Assembly (NCBI GenBank): GCA_003222155.1
Contig: QHUU01000058.1
Location: 1 to 62,926 of the forward strand
DNA length: 62,926 nucleotides
Source of the DNA: Gemmatimonadota bacterium
Lineage (GTDB): Bacteria > Gemmatimonadota > Gemmatimonadetes > Gemmatimonadales > GWC2-71-9
Reading direction: 5' to 3'
Both the position numbers and the translations under genes were made by a program. Positions 19,986 to 29,605 of the stretch are shown piece after piece; position 1 is the stretch's first letter, and every line of letters begins with the position of its first letter. The notes beneath the pieces are model-generated. The model saw only the letters and a list, made by a program, of their open reading frames with translations. It did not search any database and was not told the DNA's origin.

Positions 19986-20789
19986 ATGTCCCTCGTCACC
20001 ACCCCCGCCATCGTGCTCCAGACGTACCGCTACAGCGAGACGTCCAAGGTGGTGCGGCTCGCGACGCGCGACCTGGGCGTGCAGAGCGCGATCGCCAAGG
20101 GCGCGCTCCGTCCCAAGAGCCGCTTCGGGGCGGGGCTCGAGCTGTTGAGCGAGGGGGTGGCCCAGCTCTACTTCCGCGAGACGCGCGAGCTTCACACGCT
20201 GGGGGCGTTCGATCTGGTCAACCTGCGACGCGACCTGGCCGCGGACGTGGGTCGCTTTGCCGGTGCCACGGCGCTCACGGAGGTCATGCTCAAGATGGCG
20301 CCCCCGGCGCCGCTACCCGTCGCCTACGACACGCTCACGAGCGCGCTCGACGCGCTCGAACAGGTGCCCCCGGGGCAGATCGATGCCGCCGCCGTGCGAG
20401 CGCTGTGGTCCCTGCTCGCCGTGCTCGGCTTCGAGCCGTCGCTCGCCCGCTGTGCGCGCGACGGATCGGCGATCGAGCCGGCGACGGACGAGCCCGTGCT
20501 CTTCAGCGTGGCGGACGGGGGAGCGCTGTGTCCGCGCTGCGGACCGACCTCGGCCCAACCACCCAGCCGGCTCCCGCCCCGTGCGTACGCCGATCTCGTC
20601 GCCCTGAACGACCCGCGAGCGGAGCTGCCGCCGCTCGATGCTCCACACGCGGCCGCCCACCGCCGCCTCGTCGCCCGCTTCGTCCGCTACCACCTCGGCG
20701 AAGCCGGCCCACTTTCGGCCCTGGACTTCTGGGAGCGTCGCGCGTGGGTACCCCCCACTCCAACTCCGATTCCCTCCGCCGCTTCGTAA
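19986..20789 (+). CDS. recO: DNA repair protein RecO
   Basis: A 267-residue RecO. The N-terminal OB fold (TPAIVLQTYRYSETSKVVRLATRDLG, AKGALRPKSRF) is followed by the helical C-terminal domain. The zinc site is degenerate: CARDG appears at about 159 and CPRCG at about 180, the spacing expected of RecO zinc cysteines. It acts with RecR/RecF in loading RecA on SSB-coated DNA. It starts 2 bases after the lipoprotein gene and overlaps selB by 46 bases. Confidence 0.92.
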   Translation: MSLVTTPAIVLQTYRYSETSKVVRLATRDLGVQSAIAKGALRPKSRFGAGLELLSEGVAQLYFRETRELHTLGAFDLVNLRRDLAADVGRFAGATALTEVMLKMAPPAPLPVAYDTLTSALDALEQVPPGQIDAAAVRALWSLLAVLGFEPSLARCARDGSAIEPATDEPVLFSVADGGALCPRCGPTSAQPPSRLPPRAYADLVALNDPRAELPPLDAPHAAAHRRLVARFVRYHLGEAGPLSALDFWERRAWVPPTPTPIPSAAS

Positions 20790-22672
20790 TCGGCACCGCG
20801 GGACACATCGACCACGGGAAGACCGCCCTGGTGAAGGCCCTCACCGGGGTCGACACCGACCGCTGGGAGGAGGAGAAGCGCCGCGGCATCACGATCGACC
20901 TCGGCTTCGCTCCGCTCCCGCTCGGAGACGAGGTGCAGGCGAGCGTGGTGGACGTCCCCGGGCACGAAGGGTTCGTCCGCAACATGCTGGCGGGCGCCAC
21001 CGGCATCGACGTCGCCCTGCTCGTGATCGCGGCCGACGAGGGGATCATGCCCCAGACCGAGGAGCACCTGGCGATCGTCGAGCTGCTCGGCGTGCGCCGG
21101 GGCATTCCCGTCATCTCGAAGCTCGACCTGGTGGACCGGGAATGGCTCGAGCTGGTGCAGGGCGAGGTGGCAGCCCGGCTCGCGGCGAGCCGCGTCCGCT
21201 GGGAGCGCGCCGTTCCCGTTTCCGCGCTGACCGGCGCAGGACTGGACGAGCTGCGGAGCGCGCTGGGCCGGGTCGCCGCCGACCTGGTCGAGCGGCCCGC
21301 GGACGACCTGTTCCGCCTGCCCATCGACCGCGTGTTCGCCGTGGCGGGCGCGGGCACCGTCGTTACAGGCTCGACGTGGAGTGGCAGCGTTGCCGTCGGC
21401 GACTCGGTGCGGCTGTTGCCGCTGGAGCGAGAGGTTCGCGTGCGCTCGATCGAGGTCCACGGCGAGTCCGCGGCGCGGGCCGTGCCCGGACGCCGCACGG
21501 CGCTGGCCCTCGTGGGCGTGGACAAGAGCGAGTTGGCTCGCGGGGCCGTCGTCGTCACCGGTGCTGGCTGGCGTGCCACGAGCATGCTCGACGCCGCCGT
21601 CGAGCTCCTCCCTGGAGCGCACAAGCCGCTCGCCTCGCGCACCCGCGTCCGGGTCCACTTGGGGACCGCGGAGATCCTCGCGCGCGTGGTCCAGACGCGC
21701 ACCATCGGGCCGGGCGAAGCCGGCCAGGCGCGCCTGGTGCTCGAGACACCTCTGGTGGCGCGCGGCGGGGACCGATTCGTCTTGCGCTCCTTCTCCCCGG
21801 TCACGACCATCGGGGGCGGGGTCGTGCTGGACCCATTCCCGCCGCAACGCAGTCGGCTGCGCCGGCGCCGGATCGCCCCGGATCAGACGCCGGCGCAGCG
21901 CCTGGACGCGCTCGTGGTGGAAGCAGGCCTCGCGGGCATATCCACCGGGACGCTGGCCGTGCGCCTCGGTCTGCCGCCGCGGCGCGTGACGACGGTCATC
22001 GCCGACGTGGGGGACGGGGTCCTACTGTTGGGTGAGACGCTCGTCGCCGGCGCGGCCGTGACGGCCGAGGTGGCAAGACTCGTCGACGTGTTGCGTAAAT
22101 ACCACAGGGAGCATTCGCTCGACCCCGGGATGTCGTTGCAGGCGTTACGGGCGGCTGTCGGCGCGGGCGGCGCTCCACCTGCGGCGGTCGTCGTGGATGC
22201 GGTACTGGCGCACGGCGCGCGCACGCGCAAACTGGAGATCGTCGAGAGCGTGGCGCGCCTTCCCGGCTGGCGTCCGGCGTTCGACGCCCGCGCGAGCGGG
22301 GCTCGCGACCAGGTCGCACGGCGCGTCGCCGAGGCGAAATGGCAGGTGCCGACGGTCGCCGAGCTCGAGCGCGAGCTGCCCGACGCGCCGGTGCGCGCGG
22401 TGCTCGCGCACCTGGCGCGCGAAGGCCTGGTCGAGCAGATGGATCAGGAGCGCTACGCCGCGGCGGCGGCGCTCGCCGAGTTTCGCGCGGTGCTGGAAGC
22501 AACGCTGACGGAGCTTGGGTCGGCGACGCCCGCGGAGTTGCGCGACCGGCTGGGGCTCACGCGCAAGTACTTGATCCCATTGCTCGAGTGGGCGGATCGC
22601 CGCGGGGTCACGCGCCGCACGGGCGACGCCCGCGTCCTCGGCCGGTTGACAGCAGGGAAAGGCGGCCCCTAG
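20744..22672 (+). CDS. selB: Selenocysteine-specific translation elongation factor SelB
   Basis: A 642-residue GTPase. G1 GTAGHIDHGKT, G2 RRGITIDLGF, G3 DVPGHEGFV and G4 SKLD are intact. EF-Tu-like domains II-III follow, then four C-terminal winged-helix modules that recognise the SECIS element. It brings selenocysteinyl-tRNA to recoded UGA codons. The only usable start is GTG at 20744, inside recO. selA, selC and selD are not in the window; both tRNAs here are ordinary tRNA-Ser. Confidence 0.94.
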   Translation: MGTPHSNSDSLRRFVIGTAGHIDHGKTALVKALTGVDTDRWEEEKRRGITIDLGFAPLPLGDEVQASVVDVPGHEGFVRNMLAGATGIDVALLVIAADEGIMPQTEEHLAIVELLGVRRGIPVISKLDLVDREWLELVQGEVAARLAASRVRWERAVPVSALTGAGLDELRSALGRVAADLVERPADDLFRLPIDRVFAVAGAGTVVTGSTWSGSVAVGDSVRLLPLEREVRVRSIEVHGESAARAVPGRRTALALVGVDKSELARGAVVVTGAGWRATSMLDAAVELLPGAHKPLASRTRVRVHLGTAEILARVVQTRTIGPGEAGQARLVLETPLVARGGDRFVLRSFSPVTTIGGGVVLDPFPPQRSRLRRRRIAPDQTPAQRLDALVVEAGLAGISTGTLAVRLGLPPRRVTTVIADVGDGVLLLGETLVAGAAVTAEVARLVDVLRKYHREHSLDPGMSLQALRAAVGAGGAPPAAVVVDAVLAHGARTRKLEIVESVARLPGWRPAFDARASGARDQVARRVAEAKWQVPTVAELERELPDAPVRAVLAHLAREGLVEQMDQERYAAAAALAEFRAVLEATLTELGSATPAELRDRLGLTRKYLIPLLEWADRRGVTRRTGDARVLGRLTAGKGGP

Positions 22673-22675
22673 TTT
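22646..22675 (+). promoter_or_regulatory. Probable promoter for the small sorting-domain gene
   Basis: A perfect -35 TTGACA (22646-22651), an 18-base spacer and TAGTTT (22670-22675) at the end of selB, 88 bases before the ATG at 22763. The leader between them shows no clear structure. Confidence 0.45.
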
Positions 22676-22762
22676 CACGGTGCGCCCTGCCAGTACCAGC
22701 ATCACTTGTGACACAAGGAGAGCGTTCAAGCGTCCCAATCTCGTGTGCTAGAGGAGCGGTGG

Positions 22763-23203
22763 ATGAGGCGGTTCGCCTGGGCGATGCTGGGGCTCGGGCT
22801 GTGCGTGGTGGAGGGGGGAGTCGAGCCGGCGCTGGGACAAGACCCCCAACCCACGATCGAGCTTCAGCACAATCGTTCGAGTCCGTTCAACCCGGTGACC
22901 ACGATCCCGTTCAAACTGAGCGGGCAGTTGTTCCTCAAGGGTCACCGGCCTGTCGTGTCCCTGCGGATCTACAACGTCCTGGCGCAGCTGGTCGCGATTC
23001 CCGTGCTGCGCGGCTCGGGCAAGGCGCTGGACAGCCTCGCCCTCACCTGTCCCACGCAGCTGGGGTGCGCGTACAGCGCGTACTGGGACGGCTTCGCCGC
23101 CAACACCGGCAAGCCGGCGGCGTCCGGCGTGTACATCTATCAGCTGGTCGTCGACGGTCAGCGGTTCACCAAGAAGCTCGTCGTAAAGCAACCGCCGCAA
23201 TGA
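22763..23203 (+). CDS. Small secreted protein consisting of one FlgD/T9SS sorting-like domain
   Basis: 146 residues: a signal peptide (MRRFAWAMLGLGLCVV, cleavage near ALGQ) and then a single Ig-like domain. It has the layout of Por/T9SS type A sorting domains or FlgD-Ig repeats: SPFNPVTTIPFKL, VVSLRIYNVLAQLV, YWDGFAANTGKPAASGVYIY and a FTKKLVV end. Normally this domain is a C-terminal appendage of a large exported protein; here it is the entire mature protein. The ATG at 22763 follows a GAGGAG site. Own promoter likely. Function unknown. Confidence 0.7.
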   Translation: MRRFAWAMLGLGLCVVEGGVEPALGQDPQPTIELQHNRSSPFNPVTTIPFKLSGQLFLKGHRPVVSLRIYNVLAQLVAIPVLRGSGKALDSLALTCPTQLGCAYSAYWDGFAANTGKPAASGVYIYQLVVDGQRFTKKLVVKQPPQ

Positions 23204-23257
23204 TATAGACGGCGCCCCCTCAGCGAGGCAGCCGCGCCGCTCGATCGGCCCCTCATT

Positions 23258-23287
23258 TTGACCTTGTTTCTGCCGATTAGGCATCTT
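23258..23287 (+). promoter_or_regulatory. Probable clpB promoter
   Basis: TTGACC (23258-23263), an 18-base spacer and CATCTT (23282-23287), 38 bases upstream of the clpB ATG. It resembles the TTGACC/TATCTT pairs at rpsT and the metalloprotease gene. No CIRCE or HAIR box is seen. Confidence 0.5.
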
Positions 23288-23324
23288 ACAGTCGGCACAG
23301 AGGTTGCCCCGGGGAGCGGCTGCC

Positions 23325-25949
23325 ATGATTAAACCCGATCGTTTGACCGTGAAGGCCGCAGAGGCCCTTCAACAGGCGGGCGCGCAGGCGCGCTCGCGGG
23401 GCAACCCCGTTCTCAACGATGCCCACCTCTTCCACGCGCTACTCTCGCAGGACGACGGCATCGTCGTCCCCCTGCTGCAGAAGTCCGGGCTCAACGTCAC
23501 CCAGCTCAAGGCCGAGACCGAGCGGGAGATCGCACGCTTCCCGCACCAGTCGGGCTCCGCGGCCGAGCCGACGCTGTCGCGCGAGGTATCGCGCGTGCTC
23601 GATCGAGCGGACGACGAAGCGAAGGCGCTGGGCGACGCCTACGTTTCGACCGAGCACATGCTGCTGGGCCTGGTCGAGGAGAAGGGCACGACGGCCAAGC
23701 AGCTGCTCGCCGCGGCGGGCGTCGACCGGGCCGCGCTGTTGGCGGCGCTCGAGGGCGTGCGCGGGTCGCAGCGTGTGACCGACCAGGAGCCCGAACAGAA
23801 ATACCAGGCGCTGGAGCGGTATACGCGCGATCTCACCGAGCAGGCCCGCAAAGGCAAGCTCGACCCCGTGATCGGACGTGATGAGGAGATCCGCCGCGTG
23901 ATGCAGGTGCTCTCGCGGCGCACCAAGAACAATCCCGTGCTGATCGGCGAGCCCGGCGTCGGCAAGACGGCGATCGTGGAGGGGCTGGCCCAGCGCATCG
24001 TGAACGGGGACGTGCCCGACTCGCTGCGCAACAAGCATCTCGTCGCGCTCGATCTCGGCTCCCTGATCGCGGGCACCAAGTATCGCGGCGAGTTCGAGGA
24101 TCGGCTCAAGGCCGTGCTCAAAGAGATCACGAGCGCCGAGGGCAAGTACATCGTCTTCATCGACGAGCTGCACACGCTGGTGGGCGCGGGCGCCGCCGAA
24201 GGCGCGATGGACGCGTCAAACATGCTCAAACCGGCGCTGGCGCGGGGCGAGCTGCACGTGGTGGGCGCCACGACGCTGGACGAGTACCGCAAGCACATCG
24301 AAAAGGACGCGGCCCTGGAGCGGCGCTTCCAGCCGGTGTTCGTGGGTGAGCCGTCGGTCGAAGACACGGTCGCGATTCTCCGCGGGTTGAAGGAGCGCTA
24401 TGAAGTACACCACGGCGTACGGATAACGGATAACGCTCTCGTGGCGGCGGCGACTCTCTCGCACCGCTACATCGGCGACCGTTTCCTCCCCGACAAGGCG
24501 ATCGACCTGGTGGACGAGGCGGCGAGCCGGCTGCGGATCGAGATCGACTCTCTGCCGCAGGAGATCGACGAGGTGGAGCGTCAGATCCTGCAGCGCGACA
24601 TCGAGCTCGCCGCGCTCGCCAAGGAGAAGGACAAGGCGTCCAAGGAGCGGCGCGCCAAAGTCGAGGAGGAGCTGGTCCAGCTGCGGGAGCGCTCCAAGGT
24701 GATGAAAGCGCAGTGGCAGGCGGAAAAGGAGACCATCGGCGGACTGCAGGGAAAGAAGGCCCAGCTCGAGCAGCTCCGCACCGAGGCCGAGCAGGCCACC
24801 CGGCGGGGTGATCTCCAGAAAGCGGCCGAGATCACCTATGGTCGCATCCCGGCGCTCGAGCGCGAGATCACCGAGATCGAAAAGCGACTCGCCGAGGTCC
24901 AGAAGAAGGCCAAATACCTGAAGCAGGAAGTCGATGCCGACGACATCGCCGAGATCGTCTCCAAGTGGACGGGGATTCCGGTGTCGAAGATGCTCGAGTC
25001 CGAGCGCGAGCGTCTCACCCATCTCGAGGGCGAGCTCGCCCGGCGGGTGATCGGGCAGCCGGAGGCGCTCGCCGCCGTGGCCAACGCGGTGCGGCGGGCC
25101 CGGGCCGGCCTCCAGGACCCCCACCGTCCCACCGGCTCCTTCATCTTCCTCGGCCCCACCGGCGTCGGGAAGACGGAGACCGCGCGGGCCCTGGCCGAGT
25201 TCCTGTTCGACGACGAGAAGGCGCTGGTGCGGCTCGACATGTCCGAGTACATGGAGAAGCACGCCGTGGCGCGCATGATCGGTGCGCCCCCGGGTTACGT
25301 CGGCTATGAGGAGGGGGGCCAGCTGACGGAGGCGATCCGCCGCCGGCCCTATGCGGTGGTGCTGTTCGACGAGATCGAGAAAGCGCACCCCGACGTCTTC
25401 AACCTGCTGCTCCAGATCCTGGACGACGGCCGACTCACCGACTCGCAGGGGCGCACGGTCGACTTCCGGAACGCGGTGCTGATCATGACGTCGAACATCG
25501 GGTCCCAGTACATCCTCGAGATGGGGACGCAGAACTGGGAGCAGGTCGAGACCAAGGTGATGGAGCTGTTGCGCCAGACGTTCCGGCCGGAGTTCCTGAA
25601 CCGGGTGGACGACACGATCATCTTCCGGCCGCTCTCGAGCGAGGACATCGCGAAGATCGTGGACATCCAGATCAAGCGGGTGGAGCGGCAGGTAGCGGAG
25701 CGCAAGCTGCAGCTCGAGGTGACGTCTGCGGCCAAGCAGCTGCTCGTCGCCGAAGGGTACGATCCGGTGTACGGCGCGCGGCCGCTCAAGCGGGCGATTC
25801 AGCGGCTGCTGCAGAACCCGCTGGCGCTGGCGGTGCTCGAGGGGAAGTACGCAGAGGGCGACCGCATTCGGGTCAACCGATCGAAGGACGGCAGTCACCT
25901 CACCTTCGAGCGCGTTGCCGGGGGAGTACCCGAGCCCGCGCGTGCATAA
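23325..25949 (+). CDS. clpB: ATP-dependent disaggregase ClpB
   Basis: An 874-residue Hsp104/ClpB. The order is: N-domain with two Clp repeats (residues ~1-145), AAA-1 with Walker [14 protein letters not shown], long middle coiled coil (~400-525, rich in Lys/Glu) and AAA-2 with [16 protein letters not shown]. The middle domain separates ClpB from ClpA and ClpC, and there is no ClpP-binding loop. It rescues aggregated proteins with DnaK. The ATG at 23325 ([15 protein letters not shown]) is preferred to the TTG at 23304. tadA starts inside its stop. Confidence 0.97.
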   Translation: MIKPDRLTVKAAEALQQAGAQARSRGNPVLNDAHLFHALLSQDDGIVVPLLQKSGLNVTQLKAETEREIARFPHQSGSAAEPTLSREVSRVLDRADDEAKALGDAYVSTEHMLLGLVEEKGTTAKQLLAAAGVDRAALLAALEGVRGSQRVTDQEPEQKYQALERYTRDLTEQARKGKLDPVIGRDEEIRRVMQVLSRRTKNNPVLIGEPGVGKTAIVEGLAQRIVNGDVPDSLRNKHLVALDLGSLIAGTKYRGEFEDRLKAVLKEITSAEGKYIVFIDELHTLVGAGAAEGAMDASNMLKPALARGELHVVGATTLDEYRKHIEKDAALERRFQPVFVGEPSVEDTVAILRGLKERYEVHHGVRITDNALVAAATLSHRYIGDRFLPDKAIDLVDEAASRLRIEIDSLPQEIDEVERQILQRDIELAALAKEKDKASKERRAKVEEELVQLRERSKVMKAQWQAEKETIGGLQGKKAQLEQLRTEAEQATRRGDLQKAAEITYGRIPALEREITEIEKRLAEVQKKAKYLKQEVDADDIAEIVSKWTGIPVSKMLESERERLTHLEGELARRVIGQPEALAAVANAVRRARAGLQDPHRPTGSFIFLGPTGVGKTETARALAEFLFDDEKALVRLDMSEYMEKHAVARMIGAPPGYVGYEEGGQLTEAIRRRPYAVVLFDEIEKAHPDVFNLLLQILDDGRLTDSQGRTVDFRNAVLIMTSNIGSQYILEMGTQNWEQVETKVMELLRQTFRPEFLNRVDDTIIFRPLSSEDIAKIVDIQIKRVERQVAERKLQLEVTSAAKQLLVAEGYDPVYGARPLKRAIQRLLQNPLALAVLEGKYAEGDRIRVNRSKDGSHLTFERVAGGVPEPARA

Positions 25950-26448
25950 GAAGACCGGGAAGGGGGACGAGGGACGGGGGACGCGGCCGCGCCCCGCCTC
26001 CCCCGACCACCAAGTCGGCATGGCGGCGGCGCTCGAGGAGGCCCGGAAGGCGGCGTCCAGCGGAGAAGTTCCGGTGGGCGCCGCCGTGTTTCGGGACGGC
26101 GCGGTCGTCGCCCGGGCGCACAACGAGACCGTGACTCGGCGCGATCCCACCGCTCACGCCGAGCTGCTCGCCGTGCAGCAAGCCCTCCGCGCTCTCCAGA
26201 CCGATCGCCTCGGCGACTGCACCCTGTACGTGACGCTCGAGCCGTGCGCCCAATGCGCGGGGGCGATCGTGCTGGCCAAAGTGGGGCGGCTCGTCTTCGG
26301 CGCCTACGACGACAAGGCGGGGATGGCCGGGAGCATGGGCGACGTGCCGCGGCACCGCGGCGTGAATCATCAGGTGGAGGTGATCGGAGGGGTGAAGGAG
26401 GACGAGTGCGGCGCGCTGCTGCGGGCGTTCTTCGCAGACAAGCGGTAA
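25942..26448 (+). CDS. tadA: tRNA-specific adenosine deaminase TadA
   Basis: A 168-residue CDA-fold deaminase that makes inosine at tRNA-Arg position 34. Zinc and catalytic residues are in [12 protein letters not shown] (H-A-E) and [10 protein letters not shown] (P-C-x2-C). The GTG at 25942 overlaps the clpB stop, but the first ~25 residues ([21 protein letters not shown]) are low complexity and encoded by a G-rich palindrome; conserved sequence starts at Met26 (MAAALEEA). The start may therefore be the ATG near 26020. Confidence 0.93.
   Translation: MHKKTGKGDEGRGTRPRPASPDHQVGMAAALEEARKAASSGEVPVGAAVFRDGAVVARAHNETVTRRDPTAHAELLAVQQALRALQTDRLGDCTLYVTLEPCAQCAGAIVLAKVGRLVFGAYDDKAGMAGSMGDVPRHRGVNHQVEVIGGVKEDECGALLRAFFADKR
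25957..26011. repeat. G-rich imperfect palindrome at the tadA 5' end
   Basis: A left arm of GGGGGAC/GAGGGAC units (25957-25986) is followed without a loop by a C-rich right arm (25987-26011). The inner 25 bases pair at about 19 positions. The core GGGACGGGGGAC is shared with the miaA element. It encodes only the non-conserved N-terminal extension of TadA. Confidence 0.55.
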
Positions 26449-26458
26449 CATTACCGCC

Positions 26459-27827
<1,369 letters not shown>

Positions 27828-27835
<8 letters not shown>

Positions 27836-28046
27836 CGCGCTGCTCCAGCTTCGCGATCAGTTTCTCGATCTCCAGCTTGAAGCGCTTCAGCGCCGGCAGC
27901 AGCTTCGGCTCGAGCTCGCGCTCCAGCTCTTTTCCTTCCTTCAGGAAGTCTTTCACCAGGTTGCGGAACCGCTCGGCCAGCTCACGCCATGTGGGGATGG
28001 TGTTCACGTCGGGGTCACCGGGTTTTTTGGTGGGCAGGGTGTTCAT
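27828..28046 (-). CDS. Small charged helical protein
   Basis: 72 residues from the ATG at 28046, which follows GAGGAGCGACCC, a good ribosome-binding site. A longer frame opens at 28133, but a TATACT -10-like box (28093-28088) sits inside that extension and favours the shorter start. Residues ~22-70 are a continuous amphipathic helix rich in Lys/Glu/Leu (ERFRNLVKDFLKEGKELE, LKRFKLEIEKLIAKLEQ), likely a coiled coil. No family recognised. Converges with tnaA. Confidence 0.6.
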
Positions 28047-28165
28047 GGGTCGCTCCTCGCCTTCGTGGGTGGCGTTGGCCGACTCGAAGTATACGCTGCG
28101 CGGGACCTGGGGTTTCGCGGCAGGGCCGCCCATGGCGAAACCGGCATGGTCTTGGTATTTACTAC

Positions 28166-28219
28166 GCGTCTGTGCGTCTGTGCGTCTGTGCGTCTAGTCG
28201 TTCGCGTCTGTGCGTCTGG
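28166..28219. repeat. Tandem GCGTCTGN octamer array before the first tRNA-Ser
   Basis: Four contiguous 8-base units (28166-28197: GCGTCTGT three times, then GCGTCTAG), a TCGTTC interruption, then two more (28204-28219, GCGTCTGT and GCGTCTGG). The last unit ends 6 bases before the tRNA. The rest of 28047-28165 holds only the promoter region of the small minus-strand gene. Confidence 0.85.
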
Positions 28220-28225
28220 TAGTTC

Positions 28226-28312
28226 GGATAGGTGGCCGAGCGGCTGAAGGCACGCGCCTGGAGAGCGCGTAAACGGGTAACCGTTTCGTGGGTTCGAATC
28301 CCACCCTATCCG
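28226..28312 (+). tRNA. tRNA-Ser (anticodon GGA)
   Basis: 87 bases, no encoded CCA. The acceptor stem is GGATAGG (28226-28232) with CCTATCC (28305-28311), discriminator G. The anticodon arm CGCGC-CTGGAGA-GCGCG gives anticodon GGA, reading UCC and UCU. A long class II variable arm (AACGG/CCGTT) and the GGTTCGAATCC T-arm are present. Not a selenocysteine tRNA, since the anticodon is not UCA. Confidence 0.96.
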
Positions 28313-28411
28313 CTGAATCACAAAGACGCCGAGACCCCTGGACGCCGAGCGGTGCACAGGGTCGAGGCGGTAGGAGTGCCATGCAAAGCGGACGTTCGGC
28401 CAGCGACCTAG

Positions 28412-28443
28412 GCGTCTGGGCGTCTGGGCGTCTAGCCGTCTAG
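28412..28443. repeat. Tandem GCGTCTGG octamer array before the second tRNA-Ser
   Basis: GCGTCTGG twice, GCGTCTAG and CCGTCTAG, contiguous from 28412 to 28443, ending 6 bases before the tRNA. Both arrays are joined to their tRNA by the same TAGTTC. The sequence between the first tRNA and this array (28313-28411) shows no gene. Confidence 0.82.
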
Positions 28444-28449
28444 TAGTTC

Positions 28450-28536
28450 GGACAGGTGCGTGAGTGGTTGAAACGGCCGGTCTCGAAAACCGGTGTGCCC
28501 GCAAGGGTACCGTGGGTTCGAATCCCACCCTGTCCG
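28450..28536 (+). tRNA. tRNA-Ser (anticodon CGA)
   Basis: 87 bases. The acceptor stem is GGACAGG (28450-28456) with CCTGTCC (28529-28535), discriminator G. The anticodon arm CCGGT-CTCGAAA-ACCGG gives CGA, reading UCG. Class II variable arm and GGTTCGAATCC T-arm present. It shares the T-arm sequence with the first tRNA-Ser 140 bases upstream. Confidence 0.96.
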
Positions 28537-28587
28537 TGGCACCTTGCCCGTGATGATGTCCCGGACCGGTTGTTAGACCGTCCCTCC

Positions 28588-29460
28588 TTACTCGGGAACC
28601 CAGTAGCGATAGGCTCGAGTGACCGTGCGGAACACGTCAGTCGAGTCGGCAAGGAGGAGCTCGTCGGACTCGCCCTCCACACCTGCCCACGTAATAGCCA
28701 TGACACAAGCGTGGGAGAGTTGCGCGACGAAAAGAATCGCGAAATCCCCCGGCGAGAATACACCCTGGTCATCGACGCGCCAGACGCTTTCGTCGGGGCC
28801 GCGATAGACGGCGGGAAAGTCCTGGAACAGGAGTGAGCTGTCCCGAACTACAACGAGACTGGCAAGTGCGCTCGAGTCGATTGTGGCGAATTGAACGGCG
28901 AGCACTTCGGCATCGCGCGGCGTCCTCGCAAAGCGCCAGCAGTGGACGACCTGCCGTTGCTTGGCGGCGGCGAGACGGGAGGCCTGGGGAGGCGAGCACG
29001 CCGACAGTCCGAGGGGCGTGACACCGACGGCCTTGCCAAGCAGAGCGGAGTCCGCAGACAGGTAGCAGGTCTCATCGGGCCGGGCCTTTCCCTCGGTCAG
29101 ACGGAACACATTCCCTTCCTCACGACTGAAGTTGGAGGCGATCTGCCTGTGGGTATCATCCTTCTGGCCGGGTTGCCTTCGGTCGTACCGCGCCGGCAGA
29201 ACCGGGCCTCCCGCGCACACCGCACCGACAATCTTCGACGGATGCGCCACCGAGCTGCGTGCGAGCAATTGTGTCCCGCTGGAGTCGACGTAGGCGAAGG
29301 TTCCCTCGAGGGTGACAGCACGTTGTGGGGCTTGTGAGTCTTGCGTGGTAGCAGGATCAGGTGCTGAAGCACGCTCGCGCGACACTCCGCCGGATGGCTT
29401 GCACCCGGCGGCAAGCGCCGAGACTGCGCAGAGTAGCTGGATTTGCCACTGAGTTGCCAT
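28588..29460 (-). CDS. Hypothetical lipoprotein
   Basis: 290 residues from an ATG preceded by GGAGGCGGATCCA. The signal peptide ends VSALAAGC (Cys20), followed by a Ser/Ala/Pro-rich linker. The mature domain has cysteines at CAGG, ETCY, SACS, VHCW and HACV, and a DSSALASLVVVRDSSLLFQDFPAVYRG segment that looks like alternating strands. No known family recognised. It is divergent from the next gene across a ~145-base region and lies near the tRNA pair, so this may be a variable locus. GC is somewhat lower than in its neighbours. Confidence 0.7.
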   Translation of the reverse strand: MATQWQIQLLCAVSALAAGCKPSGGVSRERASAPDPATTQDSQAPQRAVTLEGTFAYVDSSGTQLLARSSVAHPSKIVGAVCAGGPVLPARYDRRQPGQKDDTHRQIASNFSREEGNVFRLTEGKARPDETCYLSADSALLGKAVGVTPLGLSACSPPQASRLAAAKQRQVVHCWRFARTPRDAEVLAVQFATIDSSALASLVVVRDSSLLFQDFPAVYRGPDESVWRVDDQGVFSPGDFAILFVAQLSHACVMAITWAGVEGESDELLLADSTDVFRTVTRAYRYWVPE

Positions 29461-29534
29461 TGGATCCGCCTCCTCGACACACCGTCAAAATGCAGCCGGC
29501 GGGGAAGAGGTGACAGGGTAACCCGTCCCCGCTC

Positions 29535-29564
29535 TTGCACAGGAGGGACTCGCTTCACTAGAGT
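29535..29564 (+). promoter_or_regulatory. Possible promoter of the three-repeat lipoprotein gene
   Basis: TTGCAC (29535-29540), an 18-base spacer and TAGAGT (29559-29564), 42 bases before the ATG at 29606. A CGGAGG ribosome-binding site follows. Confidence 0.35.
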
Positions 29565-29605
29565 GTGGGGCATTTTGTCGCCCAGCCCGCACCCGGAGGC
29601 CCTCC

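Noticed and set aside
25915-25941. tadA start at 25915
   Set aside because: It would deepen the overlap with clpB without adding conserved sequence; GTG 25942 or a start near 26020 fits better.
28166-28443. CRISPR array
   Set aside because: Units are 8 bases, contiguous and without unique spacers, and no cas gene is near.
28226-28536. Selenocysteine tRNA (selC), considered because selB is nearby and the tRNAs have long variable arms
   Set aside because: Anticodons are GGA and CGA, and the acceptor stems are the normal 7 bp; both are tRNA-Ser.
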